Part shown: positions 48,154-57,143 of the stretch, in pieces
Position numbering within the stretch: the first letter of the stretch is position 1
How the letters are laid out: the number at the start of each line of letters is the position of its first letter
Origin: Halomonas lysinitropha
Lineage (GTDB): Bacteria; Pseudomonadota; Gammaproteobacteria; Pseudomonadales; Halomonadaceae
Length of the DNA: 64,000 nucleotides
Direction: 5' to 3'
Assembly (NCBI RefSeq): GCF_902500215.1
Contig: NZ_CABVOU010000046.1
Span: forward strand, 64,136-128,135
Made by a program: the position numbers and the translations under genes
The notes under the pieces: model-generated
What the model saw: the letters and a program-made list of their open reading frames with translations, nothing else
What the model was told of the DNA's origin: nothing
Database searches by the model: none

Positions 48154-48609
48154 ATGGGAGAGCGCATCACCTCACCGTGCGTCGGTCTCTGCTCGACTAC
48201 CCTGGGTGACCCGGTTTGCCGTGGCTGCCAGCGCGTCGACAGCGAGATTCGCGACTGGCCGGCCTTGTCCGGCGAGCAGCGACGCTCACGCATGGCCGAG
48301 CTGGACCGGATGCGGGCCGAGGTCGCCGGGCGCTTCCTGGAGATCGTGGACGCTGCGAGCCTGGAGGCTCAGTTGCGCCGCCATCGGATCCGCTTCCGCG
48401 ATGAACAGCCGCCGCTGTCCCGCGCCGTGGAGCTGCTGCGAGTGGGCCGTGACCGGATTCACGACCTCTCGTGCTACGGGCTGGTCGGTCATGATGGCGA
48501 GGACGCTGCCACGCTCCATGAGCGAATTACCGCCGATCTGCTGGCTGCTGCCGAGCGGCGACAGGCCCTGCTTCCTGACCTCCTTGACGCCCCGACACTG
48601 GATCCATGA
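48154..48609 (+). CDS. DUF1289-domain protein with N-terminal cysteine cluster
   Basis: 151 residues from ATG 48154, preceded by gggaggg. The N-terminus ITSPCVGLCSTTLGDPVCRGC has four cysteines in the DUF1289 arrangement, probably a metal site. The rest is helical, with no membrane segment. The stop overlaps the miaE start (ATGA), suggesting coupling with the tRNA hydroxylase. Function unknown. Confidence 0.82.
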   Translation: MGERITSPCVGLCSTTLGDPVCRGCQRVDSEIRDWPALSGEQRRSRMAELDRMRAEVAGRFLEIVDAASLEAQLRRHRIRFRDEQPPLSRAVELLRVGRDRIHDLSCYGLVGHDGEDAATLHERITADLLAAAERRQALLPDLLDAPTLDP

Positions 48610-49250
48610 GGCCCCCGATGCCGACCCTCGAGATGACCGATTACCGGAACCTGCTGCCCGTCGAGCTGCTGGCGTTCCTGCCCTGTGCCACCCCGGATGC
48701 CTGGGTAGACTGGGCCCTGGCCAACCCCGAGCTGTTGCTGATCGATCATGCCCAGTGCGAAAAGAAGGCGGCCTCCACGGCCATGAGCCTGCTCTATCGC
48801 TATGTGGATCAGCCACTGCTGCTGACCAAGATGTCGCAGCTGGCCCGGGAAGAGTTGCTGCACTTCGAGCAGGTCGTCAAGCTGATGGAGGCGCGGGGCA
48901 TCGTCTATCGCCAGATCAGTGCCTCGCGCTACGCCGAGGGGCTGCGTCGCCATGTTCGAGGTCAGGAACCGGAGCGCCTGGTGGATATCCTGATCATCGG
49001 TGCATTGATCGAGGCACGCAGCTGCGAGCGCTTTGCCCGCCTGGTTCCGCATCTGGATGACGAACTTGCCAAGTTCTATCGCAGTCTGGTTAAGTCGGAA
49101 GGTCGCCATTTCGAGGATTACTTGATGCTGGCGCGCCGCTTGGCCCCGGCGTCCATCGACGCGCGTATCGCCTTCTTCTCCGATCGCGAGGCCGAGCTGG
49201 TCACCATGCCGGATACGGCCTTTCGTTTTCACAGCGGCGTGCCGGCCTGA
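48606..49250 (+). CDS. miaE: tRNA-(ms2io6A37) hydroxylase MiaE
   Basis: 214 residues from ATG 48606 (ATGA overlap; ATG 48618 also possible). Diiron carboxylate ligands lie in the helices IDHAQCEKKAAST, LAREELLHFEQV, IEARSCERF and SEGRHFEDY, matching Salmonella MiaE. Hydroxylates the isopentenyl group of ms2i6A37 in tRNA, an oxygen-dependent step. Confidence 0.93.
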   Translation: MRPPMPTLEMTDYRNLLPVELLAFLPCATPDAWVDWALANPELLLIDHAQCEKKAASTAMSLLYRYVDQPLLLTKMSQLAREELLHFEQVVKLMEARGIVYRQISASRYAEGLRRHVRGQEPERLVDILIIGALIEARSCERFARLVPHLDDELAKFYRSLVKSEGRHFEDYLMLARRLAPASIDARIAFFSDREAELVTMPDTAFRFHSGVPA

Positions 49251-49283
49251 GGCCATCACTTCCGCCACGCAGGAATGATCACC

Positions 49284-52200
49284 ATGCGGGATGCTGCCGA
49301 CGACGTACACGACAACGACCGGGATCACCTGGCACTCTTCGGCCACTTTTCCCTGAGTCTGGGCGACGATGTTCTGACCCAGTTCAGCTACGACAAGGTC
49401 AAGGCGCTGCTGGTCTATCTGCTGCTGCACGACCAGCCGGTCAGCCGCGCGACCCTGGCCGAACTGCTGTGGCCCGACCAGGGCCTGTCATCGGGGCGTA
49501 CCAACCTGCGCCATGCCCTGCACTGCCTGCGTCAGTCCCTGGGCGATGAGGCCGAACGGGTGCTGGCGGTGTCCCGCCAGACGATTGCCTTCCGGCTCCC
49601 GGAGCGCTGGCACTTCGATATGCACCGGCTGCAGGGCCTGCTCGATGGCCCCGCTGAGGTGGCTACGCTCGAAGCGGTGCTGGCCTGTTACCGAGGCGAT
49701 CTGGCCGAAGAGCTGCATCTCGCCAGCTGTGCCGAGTATCAGCGCTGGCTGGTTCAGGTCCGCAATGAGTGGCGTCAGCGGGTGATCCGCTTCGCCGAGA
49801 GTGTCCTGGAGCGTCAGGATGCGCTGCCCGGGGGAGTGCTGGAGTCACTGGTCAGCCGTTTTTCCGGCTACGGGCCCTTCCATGAGCGCCTGGTGCGCCA
49901 GTTGGCCGAGCAGGGGCAGCTGGCCGCCGCCCATGAGCAGTACAACGCTTACCTGCAACTGCTGGCGCTTTCCGGCCAGCAGCCGGAGCCCTCCTTCCTG
50001 CAGCTGGCCAGCTACTGGTCTGACGTCCAGGCCGAGGGGGCTCATATCGGCCCCAACGGTGCCTTCTCACGCACCCTCGCCATGGACAGCGCCCCGCTGC
50101 GTGAGGACGAGATCGAGCAGCGCCAGCTCTCGGTGATGGCCATTCGTCTGCGTCTCAAGGCCGATCTGTCGGCCCGTGCCGATGCCTGCGCCTGCCTGAC
50201 ATTGCAGGTCGAACTGATGCGCTGGCTCGAGCAGCAGTGCCACCACCTCGGTGGCTTCTGGCTGCCCGGGGCGACCGGCGGCCTGGGCCTGGCCTGCTTC
50301 GGCACCCATGGCCCGGCGCACCAGCTGGCCGAGCTGGTGGCGCTCTACGAGCACTGTCGACGCGTGCTGCCCGACGAGTCCCAGCGCCACTGGAGCGGCG
50401 AGGGCGAGCCGCCGCGCATCGAGCTGGCCGCCGGCCTGGACAGCGGCCGGGTGGTCTACCTCCCCGAGCGGCATCTGGTCGACCCGCTCGGCCAGGTGAC
50501 CCAGGGCGCCCTTGACCTGATGAGTGCCGCCGAGGGCAGCGAGCTGGTCATCTCCCAGGACGCCAGCCAGCATATGCCGCCGGCCCTCGACCTCCAGCCA
50601 CGGCTCTCCACGCGGCTGGTGGCAAGCGACGGCCGGGTGCGCCTGCGGGCGCTCGTCCTCGGTACCAACGAGGGCGGGCGCGAGGCGCCACCGCCCAGCC
50701 TGGTGGGACGCGAGAGCTCCCTGCGCACCCTGCGCGATGCCCTGGCCCGAGCCGGCATCGGCCTGCGCCAGAGCGTGCTGGTGCGCGGGCCCTCGGGGCT
50801 CGGCAAGTCGGCGCTGCTGGTGGGCTTTCGCCAGCTCGAGCAGAGCCGCGAGGCGGCGATCTGTTGGCAGCCCACCACGCGGCTCTCCGTCCAGGAGCCC
50901 TACGGCGTGGCGCGGCAGCTGCTGCGCTGGCACCTGGGGGGGCGCCTCGACGCCGAGGCGCTGTCGCGGCTGCTGAGCGCCGATGATGCCCTGGCCCCCG
51001 ACGCCGAACACCGCCTGCTGCTGGAGGAGGCCCTCGGTGTGCGTGAGCCCCGCGAGTTGGCGGTACTGGCCCAGAGCGGGGAGGCCGTGGAACTGGTGGT
51101 GGGACTGATCCATCGCCTGATTCGCGAGCTCTCCAGCGAGCGCACCCTGGTGCTGATGATCGATGACCTGCAGTGGCTTGACGAGCCCTCCTTCAAGGTA
51201 CTGGCCGGCCTCCAGGCACGGCTGCCGATCAACAGCCCCTTCCTGCTGGTGGCCAGCCACCACGGCCGGGAGGCGTTGCCGGCGAAGCTGCACTGGGATC
51301 AGCAGATCTCCCTGGGGCGGCTGGATGCCATGCAGTCCTCGCGCCTGCTCTCCCAGCTGGCGCGTCGCTATCGCATCCATCTCAGCCCGCGGCTGCGCGG
51401 GCAGATCATCGAGCGCTGCGACGGCGTGCCGCTGTATCTTCAGGAGATCTGCCGCCGCGTCGATATGGATCGCCGTGAAGGCCGTAGCGTGCAGCTCGAC
51501 GAGCTGCCACGTGGCCTGCTGGGCCTGCTGGCCAGCCGTATCGATCAGCTCGACGCCGACCGCGAAGTGGCTCATCTGGCGGCGGTGCTTGGCCGACGTT
51601 TCCGTCTCGACTTCCTGGCGGAATGCAGCGGCTGGGAGATGAACCGCCTGGCATCGGCGCTGGAGCAGATGCGTCGACTGGAGATCATCGAGCCGGCCGA
51701 AGGCGAGGAGGGGGAGCGCGAGTATCAGTTTACTCACCAGCTGCTGCAGGAAGCCGCCTATCTCTCCTGTCCCCGGGACGTGCGGGTGAGCATCCACCGT
51801 CAGGTGGTCAGTCTGATCGAGGAACACTTCCCGATGTGGATCAGCCGCCACCCCGGCGACTTCGCCACCCATCTGCGGCGTAGCGGTCACTATGCCCGCG
51901 GTGCCCGCTACTTCGAGCTGGCCGCTCGGGAGGCGCTCAAGGTGAGTGCCAACCGCACGGCGCTGAAGATGGCCGACTTCGGTCTGGCCAGCCTGCGCCA
52001 CGTCGAGGGTCAGGCCGAGCGCGAAATCAGCCTGCTGACCGTGCGCGGGCAGGCCGCCTTCGCCCTGGAGGGGCATGGCTCGCCCACCGCCCACGAGAGC
52101 TTCGTTCGAGCTCGGGAGCTGCTTGCCCAGGAAGAGACCACTCCGGAGGACGGCGGCGATCTGGAGCAGGCGTTCCTGGTCCAGTGGGGGCTCTGGGTAG

Positions 52201-53198
52201 GCTGTAGCCAGCGCCACGCCCACGCCGATGCCTTTTCGCTGGCCTCGCGCCTGGCCAGCCTCGCCGACTGCCTCGAGGACCCCCGCTACCGGCGCCTGGC
52301 CGACTTCGCCCGGGCCAGCTGCGAATACTGGGCCGGGCGCATCTCCCAGGCCTATGATCACCTGGAAGAGATCGATCCGCTCAATGTGCCGATGATGATC
52401 GAATGGCTGCCGTTCTCCGACCATCCCCAGGTCGCCGCGGCCTGTTTCCAGGGCTGGACGCTCTGCCTGCGGGGCGACTACCAGCGCGCCGAACGGCAGG
52501 TAGAATCGGCCATCCGGCTGGCCGAACGTATCGGTCATCCCGGCAGCCTGGCCATGGCGCTGATGTATGCCGCGGCCCTCTATCGCCAGCTGGGCCATGT
52601 GCACCTGGCCACCATGCGGGCCGAGCGGGCCTTCGAGCTGACCGGCACTCCCGACCTGCATCTCTGGCAGGTGGCCTCGCGCAGCGTGCTGGGCTGGCAG
52701 CGGGCCCTGGCCGGCGACCGCGAGGGACTGGCCCAGATCGAGTCGGCCCAGGAGGAGCTGGCCGAGGTCACCGGGCGCGACCCCTACCAGCGTCCGGCCC
52801 TTTGGTACGTGGATGCCTGCCTGGCCCTAGGGGAGCTTTCACGGGCCGAGGACTACCTCGACCAGTGCCTGATGATTGCGCGTGAGCGCACCACCCTGTT
52901 CGTGCCAGAGCTTGCCGTGCACCTGGCGCGCGTCCGGCAGCGCCTCGGACATCCCCTCGAGGAGGTCAAGAGTCTCGTCGAACAGGCACTGCTGCAGGCC
53001 CGAGAGGACGGCAATCTCCATCAGCAGCTTGCTGCACTGGAGCTCTGGTTGACCTTCATCGCTCCCCGTGACGAGGCCTCCCGGGCGGAGTTCCGCGAGT
53101 TGCTGGGTGAGGTGAGCCACAGTGACGCCCCGGTCCTGATGCGCTGGCGCACCCTGCTCGACCGGCGTTTGCCCCATACGGCAAACCTCTCCTCCTGA
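49284..53198 (+). CDS. Large SARP/cyclase-like/AAA ATPase/TPR transcriptional regulator
   Basis: 1304 residues from ATG 49284, 9 bases after agga (ATG 49275 is too close to it). N-terminal OmpR-like winged helix (FSYDKVKALLVYLLLHDQP to RTNLRHALHCLRQSLGD), then a bacterial transcriptional activator domain (~120-250). Residues ~285-470 resemble a class III nucleotide cyclase homology domain without clear catalytic residues. An AAA/STAND ATPase follows: Walker A GPSGLGKS (502-509), Walker B LMIDDLQW (627-628 DD). TPR-like helical repeats fill the C-terminus. Such proteins integrate a signal to activate transcription; the signal and targets are unknown. A strong terminator follows. Confidence 0.82.
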   Translation: MRDAADDVHDNDRDHLALFGHFSLSLGDDVLTQFSYDKVKALLVYLLLHDQPVSRATLAELLWPDQGLSSGRTNLRHALHCLRQSLGDEAERVLAVSRQTIAFRLPERWHFDMHRLQGLLDGPAEVATLEAVLACYRGDLAEELHLASCAEYQRWLVQVRNEWRQRVIRFAESVLERQDALPGGVLESLVSRFSGYGPFHERLVRQLAEQGQLAAAHEQYNAYLQLLALSGQQPEPSFLQLASYWSDVQAEGAHIGPNGAFSRTLAMDSAPLREDEIEQRQLSVMAIRLRLKADLSARADACACLTLQVELMRWLEQQCHHLGGFWLPGATGGLGLACFGTHGPAHQLAELVALYEHCRRVLPDESQRHWSGEGEPPRIELAAGLDSGRVVYLPERHLVDPLGQVTQGALDLMSAAEGSELVISQDASQHMPPALDLQPRLSTRLVASDGRVRLRALVLGTNEGGREAPPPSLVGRESSLRTLRDALARAGIGLRQSVLVRGPSGLGKSALLVGFRQLEQSREAAICWQPTTRLSVQEPYGVARQLLRWHLGGRLDAEALSRLLSADDALAPDAEHRLLLEEALGVREPRELAVLAQSGEAVELVVGLIHRLIRELSSERTLVLMIDDLQWLDEPSFKVLAGLQARLPINSPFLLVASHHGREALPAKLHWDQQISLGRLDAMQSSRLLSQLARRYRIHLSPRLRGQIIERCDGVPLYLQEICRRVDMDRREGRSVQLDELPRGLLGLLASRIDQLDADREVAHLAAVLGRRFRLDFLAECSGWEMNRLASALEQMRRLEIIEPAEGEEGEREYQFTHQLLQEAAYLSCPRDVRVSIHRQVVSLIEEHFPMWISRHPGDFATHLRRSGHYARGARYFELAAREALKVSANRTALKMADFGLASLRHVEGQAEREISLLTVRGQAAFALEGHGSPTAHESFVRARELLAQEETTPEDGGDLEQAFLVQWGLWVGCSQRHAHADAFSLASRLASLADCLEDPRYRRLADFARASCEYWAGRISQAYDHLEEIDPLNVPMMIEWLPFSDHPQVAAACFQGWTLCLRGDYQRAERQVESAIRLAERIGHPGSLAMALMYAAALYRQLGHVHLATMRAERAFELTGTPDLHLWQVASRSVLGWQRALAGDREGLAQIESAQEELAEVTGRDPYQRPALWYVDACLALGELSRAEDYLDQCLMIARERTTLFVPELAVHLARVRQRLGHPLEEVKSLVEQALLQAREDGNLHQQLAALELWLTFIAPRDEASRAEFRELLGEVSHSDAPVLMRWRTLLDRRLPHTANLSS

Positions 53199-53220
53199 GA
53201 CGCGGCTACGCGACCCGCAG

Positions 53221-53254
53221 ACGAGAACGGCACCTTTCACGGTGCCGTTCTCGT
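53221..53254. terminator. Bidirectional terminator after the SARP-like gene
   Basis: Perfect 14-bp stem (53221-53234 with 53241-53254), 6-base loop, followed by ttcg; between the convergent SARP-like gene and the YkgJ-type gene. Confidence 0.85.
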
Positions 53255-53269
53255 TTCGAGACGGGGGTG

Positions 53270-53524
53270 TCAGGTGGCCAGTTCCAGGGCCTCGATGCGC
53301 CTGAGCGCCTCGTCGCGATGCTCGCCGCACAGCTCCGGATCGTAGTCGAAGCGTGCGCAAACCCCCGGACGGCGCGGATCACCAAAGAGCCGGCAGAGGT
53401 TGGCCTCATCGAGCTGCGCGCAGCGGACGCCCGCCGGCTTGCCGCCGGGCATGCCGGGGATCGGCGAGCTGATCGACGGTGCGATGCAGCAGGCACCGCA
53501 ACCGGGGCGGCAGGCATCCGTCAT
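53270..53524 (-). CDS. YkgJ-family cysteine cluster protein
   Basis: 84 residues from ATG 53524 (MTDACRPGCGACC). Eight cysteines, including CRPGCGACC and further singles, form the CxxCxxCC-type cluster of the YkgJ family, a putative zinc or iron site. No signal peptide. The longer frame upstream overlaps the trhP promoter and is not supported. Confidence 0.82.
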   Translation of the reverse strand: MTDACRPGCGACCIAPSISSPIPGMPGGKPAGVRCAQLDEANLCRLFGDPRRPGVCARFDYDPELCGEHRDEALRRIEALELAT

Positions 53525-53620
53525 GGCGTTGACCCTGTGCAGAAGATTTCCAGGGGCCAAGACTACTTGACGCCGCCCGTCACGAAAACATGTGACAGCT
53601 CGGCGCGCGGCGCTTGGCGC

Positions 53621-53629
53621 TGTTATACT
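53621..53629 (+). promoter_or_regulatory. Putative extended -10 promoter of trhP
   Basis: tgttatact fits TG-N-TATACT, 60 bases before the trhP start. No convincing -35. Confidence 0.4.
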
Positions 53630-53688
53630 CCTGCCCCCTTTACACCCTGCGCCGTCGCGCGCCATCGTCCTGACAACGGTGACCTCAG

Positions 53689-55113
53689 ATGCAAGCTCCC
53701 GAACTGCTCTCCCCGGCGGGGACGTTCAAGAACATGCGCTACGCCTTCGCCTATGGTGCGGATGCCGTCTATGCCGGCCAGCCGCGTTATTCCCTGCGCG
53801 TTCGCAACAACGACTTCAAGCTCGACAACCTGCACCGTGGCATTGCCTATGCCCACGAGCGTGGCAAGCAGTTCTACGTCGCCTCGAACATCGCGCCGCA
53901 TAACAGCAAGTTGAAGACCTACCTTCGCGATATGGAGCCGGTGATCGAGGCCGGCCCGGATGCGCTGATCATGTCCGACCCCGGCCTGATCATGATGGTC
54001 CGCGAGCGCTGGCCGGAGCAGGTCATCCATCTCTCGGTGCAGTCCAACGTCGTCAACTGGGCTGCGGCGAAGTTCTGGCAGCAGCAGGGCATCAGCCGCA
54101 TCATCCTGTCGCGGGAGCTGTCGCTGGCGGAGATCGCCGAGATCCGCGCCGAGTGCCCGACGCTGGAGATCGAGACCTTCGTTCACGGTGCGCTATGCAT
54201 CGCCTACTCCGGGCGTTGCCTGCTCTCAGGCTACTTCAATCATCGCGATCCCAATCAGGGCACCTGCACCAACGCCTGCCGCTGGAAGTACAACACCGTG
54301 GCCGCTGCCCAGGACGAGACCGGCGACATCGTCCCCGCTAACTCGGCACGTGCCCACGCGGGGAGCGGGATCTGGACACCGGGGAACGGGCATCAGCAGG
54401 GCGGGCTGATCGCTTCCGGGGGCGGTAGTGCCGAGGTAGCCACTACCGCCACCGCCGGCGGCGTGGAGGGCCAGGACGAGCTCTCGGCGCTGATCGAGGA
54501 TCGCACTCGCCCCGGCGAACTGATGCCGGTGTTCGAGGACGAGCACGGCACCTATATCATGAACTCCAAGGACCTGCGCGCGGTCCAGCACGTGCCTCGG
54601 CTCACCGAGATGGGCGTCACCTCGTTGAAGATCGAGGGGCGCACCAAGTCCCACTACTACGTGGCGCGCACTGCCCAGGTCTACCGCCAGGCCATCGATG
54701 ATGCCGTCGCCGGTCGGCCCTTCGACATGCGCCTGATGGACGAGCTCGACAACCTGGCCAACCGTGGCTACACGGAGGGTTTCTATCGTCGTCATGTCCA
54801 CGACGAGTACCAGAACTACGAGCAGGGCAACTCTGTGGGGGTGCATCAGCAGTTCGTCGGCGAGGTCACCGGCTATGACCCCGATCGAGGCGTGCTCGAG
54901 ATCGACGTCAAGAATCGTTTCGAGGTAGGCGACGGCATGGAACTGATGCTGCCCGGCGGCAACCGTCGCTTCGTGCTCGAGCAGATCGAGAACCGGCGCG
55001 GGGAATCCGTGGGTGCCGCCCCGGGGTCTGGCCATGTGGTGCGAATTCCGGTGCCGGGCGAGGCGATCGCGCCGGAGCGGATCGAGTTCGCGCTGCTGAT
55101 GCGTGATCTCTGA
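53689..55113 (+). CDS. trhP: tRNA 5-hydroxyuridine synthesis protein TrhP (YegQ, U32 family)
   Basis: 474 residues against 453 in E. coli YegQ. The U32 signature is ETFVHGALCIAYSGRCLLSGY, followed by NHRDPNQGTCTNACRWKY. Known role: prephenate-dependent and independent hydroxylation of U34 in tRNA, together with iron-sulfur cluster cysteines. Oddity: residues ~215-262 (starting NSARAHAGSGIW) are a Gly/Ala/Ser/Thr-rich insertion relative to the family. Confidence 0.9.
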   Translation: MQAPELLSPAGTFKNMRYAFAYGADAVYAGQPRYSLRVRNNDFKLDNLHRGIAYAHERGKQFYVASNIAPHNSKLKTYLRDMEPVIEAGPDALIMSDPGLIMMVRERWPEQVIHLSVQSNVVNWAAAKFWQQQGISRIILSRELSLAEIAEIRAECPTLEIETFVHGALCIAYSGRCLLSGYFNHRDPNQGTCTNACRWKYNTVAAAQDETGDIVPANSARAHAGSGIWTPGNGHQQGGLIASGGGSAEVATTATAGGVEGQDELSALIEDRTRPGELMPVFEDEHGTYIMNSKDLRAVQHVPRLTEMGVTSLKIEGRTKSHYYVARTAQVYRQAIDDAVAGRPFDMRLMDELDNLANRGYTEGFYRRHVHDEYQNYEQGNSVGVHQQFVGEVTGYDPDRGVLEIDVKNRFEVGDGMELMLPGGNRRFVLEQIENRRGESVGAAPGSGHVVRIPVPGEAIAPERIEFALLMRDL

Positions 55114-55187
55114 CCCGCAAGGCGGCTGGACATACAGGGTCGCCGGCGACATTGTGGATATCGGTTGATCATCGAACAGGGAGCGGC

Positions 55188-55598
55188 ATGGCCACCATCG
55201 AACACAGCGCGATTCTCAAGGCATCCCCTGAGCGGGTCTTCGCCCTGCTCGAGCGGGTCGAGGACTTTGCCGACTACTCGGATCTGATCCAGGCCATCGA
55301 GCCGTTGGGGAAGGACCGCTATCGCTGGCATGTCCACGCGGTCGGCATGGACTGGACCTTCGATGTGGAGATCACCGAGGCCCGAGCCCCGGAAGTGCTG
55401 GCTTGGGAATCCTTGGACGGGGTGCACAACCGTGGCTGCTACCGCCTGACGCCCGTATCGGGGGGCACCGAGGTGGCCCTGACGCTGACCTATGACATCC
55501 GCAACCGACTGCTGGAAAAGGCGGTCAACCGGGCCGCCAAACCTCTGGTCAGCAAGGTCAGCCGGCAGATCCTGGAAAGAGTCGAAGCGCGGCTATGA
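55188..55598 (+). CDS. SRPBCC (START-like) family protein
   Basis: 136 residues from ATG 55188, preceded by ggga; an in-frame GTG... upstream (55152) lacks support. Polyketide cyclase/dehydrase-like fold: MATIEHSAILKASPERVFALL and the C-terminal amphipathic helix EKAVNRAAKPLVSKVSRQIL. Family members bind hydrophobic ligands; the specific ligand is unknown. Confidence 0.78.
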   Translation: MATIEHSAILKASPERVFALLERVEDFADYSDLIQAIEPLGKDRYRWHVHAVGMDWTFDVEITEARAPEVLAWESLDGVHNRGCYRLTPVSGGTEVALTLTYDIRNRLLEKAVNRAAKPLVSKVSRQILERVEARL

Positions 55599-55655
55599 AG
55601 TTGCGCTCCGTGAGCGTGCGTCTCTCGCTCGGCGGTTTCATGCTCCGCCGTTGAA

Positions 55656-55892
55656 TCAGCCCTTGCGCAGCGAGGTGTTGAGGTGGTCGACGACCTCGGC
55701 CCAGTCGGCGTCTTCCTCGAGGGCCTCGCGCAGGAACTCCGCCTGGCCCTCGTTCCAGCAGGGCGCGTCGGGCAAGGCGATGTCCTCGGGAATGGGAGCG
55801 TGGCGATCGATGAAGCGCTTGATCGCTTCGGGGCTCGAGGCAAGGCCGAGCTGCTCGAAGAGCTCGGTGAAGGGATGGTCGGGGTGTTCCAT
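55656..55892 (-). CDS. DUF2789-family small protein
   Basis: 78 residues from ATG 55892 with aggag upstream. MEHPDHPFTELFEQLGL, then a helical acidic body ending EVVDHLNTSLRKG, matches the DUF2789 family of gammaproteobacteria. Function unknown. Opposed to the SRPBCC gene. Confidence 0.8.
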   Translation of the reverse strand: MEHPDHPFTELFEQLGLASSPEAIKRFIDRHAPIPEDIALPDAPCWNEGQAEFLREALEEDADWAEVVDHLNTSLRKG

Positions 55893-55983
55893 GAGGGGGC
55901 TCCTGCTGTTCTGTCGATATACTCCCACCTTAGCGATTTCCGCGACGATATGCTCGAGGCACGTCAACGCTGCAAGAAACGCC

Positions 55984-57036
55984 TCAACGCTCACCGACGA
56001 GCGGGGCGAGAAAGCGCCGTCGCCGCTCCTCTTCCGGGAGTGGCAGGGCCAGCAGGTGGACCAGCTTGGTGAAGGTGGCCTCCGGGGTCATGTCATCGGC
56101 CGAGAGCACTCCGGCATCAGCCAGGCCCCTCCCCGCGGCGTAGCCGCCGAAGGCCACCGGGCCATGGGGACACTGGCTGAGGGCCGCCAGCAGCTTGCCC
56201 TCGCCGCTGGCGCGGGCGAGCGCCCCGACCAGTGCCGGATCATCCGGCAGGTTACCGCCTCCCCATGCCTCCAGCACGACACCCTTGACCCGATCATCTC
56301 GCAACCAGGCTTCCAGCTGCCAGGCCTGGATGCCCGGCCAGAGGGCGAGACGAACGATAGCTCCCGGCGGTATTGCCGAGTAGTCGGCGAGCTCGAGCCG
56401 CGGAGCGCCCCGCTGGTGATCCACCAGGCCGCGCCCCGGGTAGAGCACCACCTCGTCATCGACCCGCTCGCCGAGCAGCGGCTGGTTGGGGCTGGTAAAG
56501 GCGTCGGCCTCACGTGTCCGCCACTTGCGGGAACGGCAGCCCCGCAGCAGCTTGCCGGCGAAGCAGATCGCCACCTCCTGTAGTCGCGGTGTCACCGCGA
56601 AACGCAGGGCATCCTCGACATTGGCCACCGCGTCACTCCCCTCGGCCTCCAGGGGGCGCATGGCCCCGGTGAGGATCACCGGGCGATCCAGGCCCAGCAG
56701 CTGGAAGGCCAGGCTCGACGCCGTCCAGGCCAGGGTGTCGGTGCCGTGGAGAATGACGATCCCGGCATGCTGACGGTAGTGGTGCGCCACCAGGGAGGCC
56801 AGCCGCTGCCAGTCTTCAGGTGTGGCACTGCTGGAGTCGATGGGGCGATCGGTCTCGAGCACCTCGAAGGGGGGCAGGCTCGCCCGGCGTACCGGGGGCA
56901 GGTCAGCCAGGGCGCGCCGCAGGCGTGCCTCGATGTGGCCGCCCGGGGCCAGGCCGCGGGCGGTCTCGATCATGCCCAGGGTGCCGCCAGTGTAGATCAC
57001 CAGCACGGTGCGCTCTTCTAAAACCGGGGCGGACAT
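55984..57036 (-). CDS. ansA: L-asparaginase (type I, cytoplasmic AnsA-like)
   Basis: 350 residues from ATG 57036, with aggag upstream. Catalytic threonines are in YTGGTLGM and HGTDTLAWTAS, and GAMRPLEAEGSDAVANVEDAL is conserved. No signal peptide, so the cytoplasmic type. Hydrolyses asparagine to aspartate and ammonia. Confidence 0.92.
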   Translation of the reverse strand: MSAPVLEERTVLVIYTGGTLGMIETARGLAPGGHIEARLRRALADLPPVRRASLPPFEVLETDRPIDSSSATPEDWQRLASLVAHHYRQHAGIVILHGTDTLAWTASSLAFQLLGLDRPVILTGAMRPLEAEGSDAVANVEDALRFAVTPRLQEVAICFAGKLLRGCRSRKWRTREADAFTSPNQPLLGERVDDEVVLYPGRGLVDHQRGAPRLELADYSAIPPGAIVRLALWPGIQAWQLEAWLRDDRVKGVVLEAWGGGNLPDDPALVGALARASGEGKLLAALSQCPHGPVAFGGYAAGRGLADAGVLSADDMTPEATFTKLVHLLALPLPEEERRRRFLAPLVGER

Positions 57037-57143
57037 CTGGGCTCCTGTCGGTGAAGGTTCGGCAACGGGATGCCGCCATGATAACCGCTCGCCAAAGGGC
57101 GACAAGAGCGAACGGGTTCGCCGGGGGTCGGGGAGAATGACCG

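Noticed and set aside
50067..52661. 864-codon minus-strand frame opposite the SARP-like gene
   Set aside because: Antisense frame from high third-position GC; Gln/Gly/Leu-rich without motifs.
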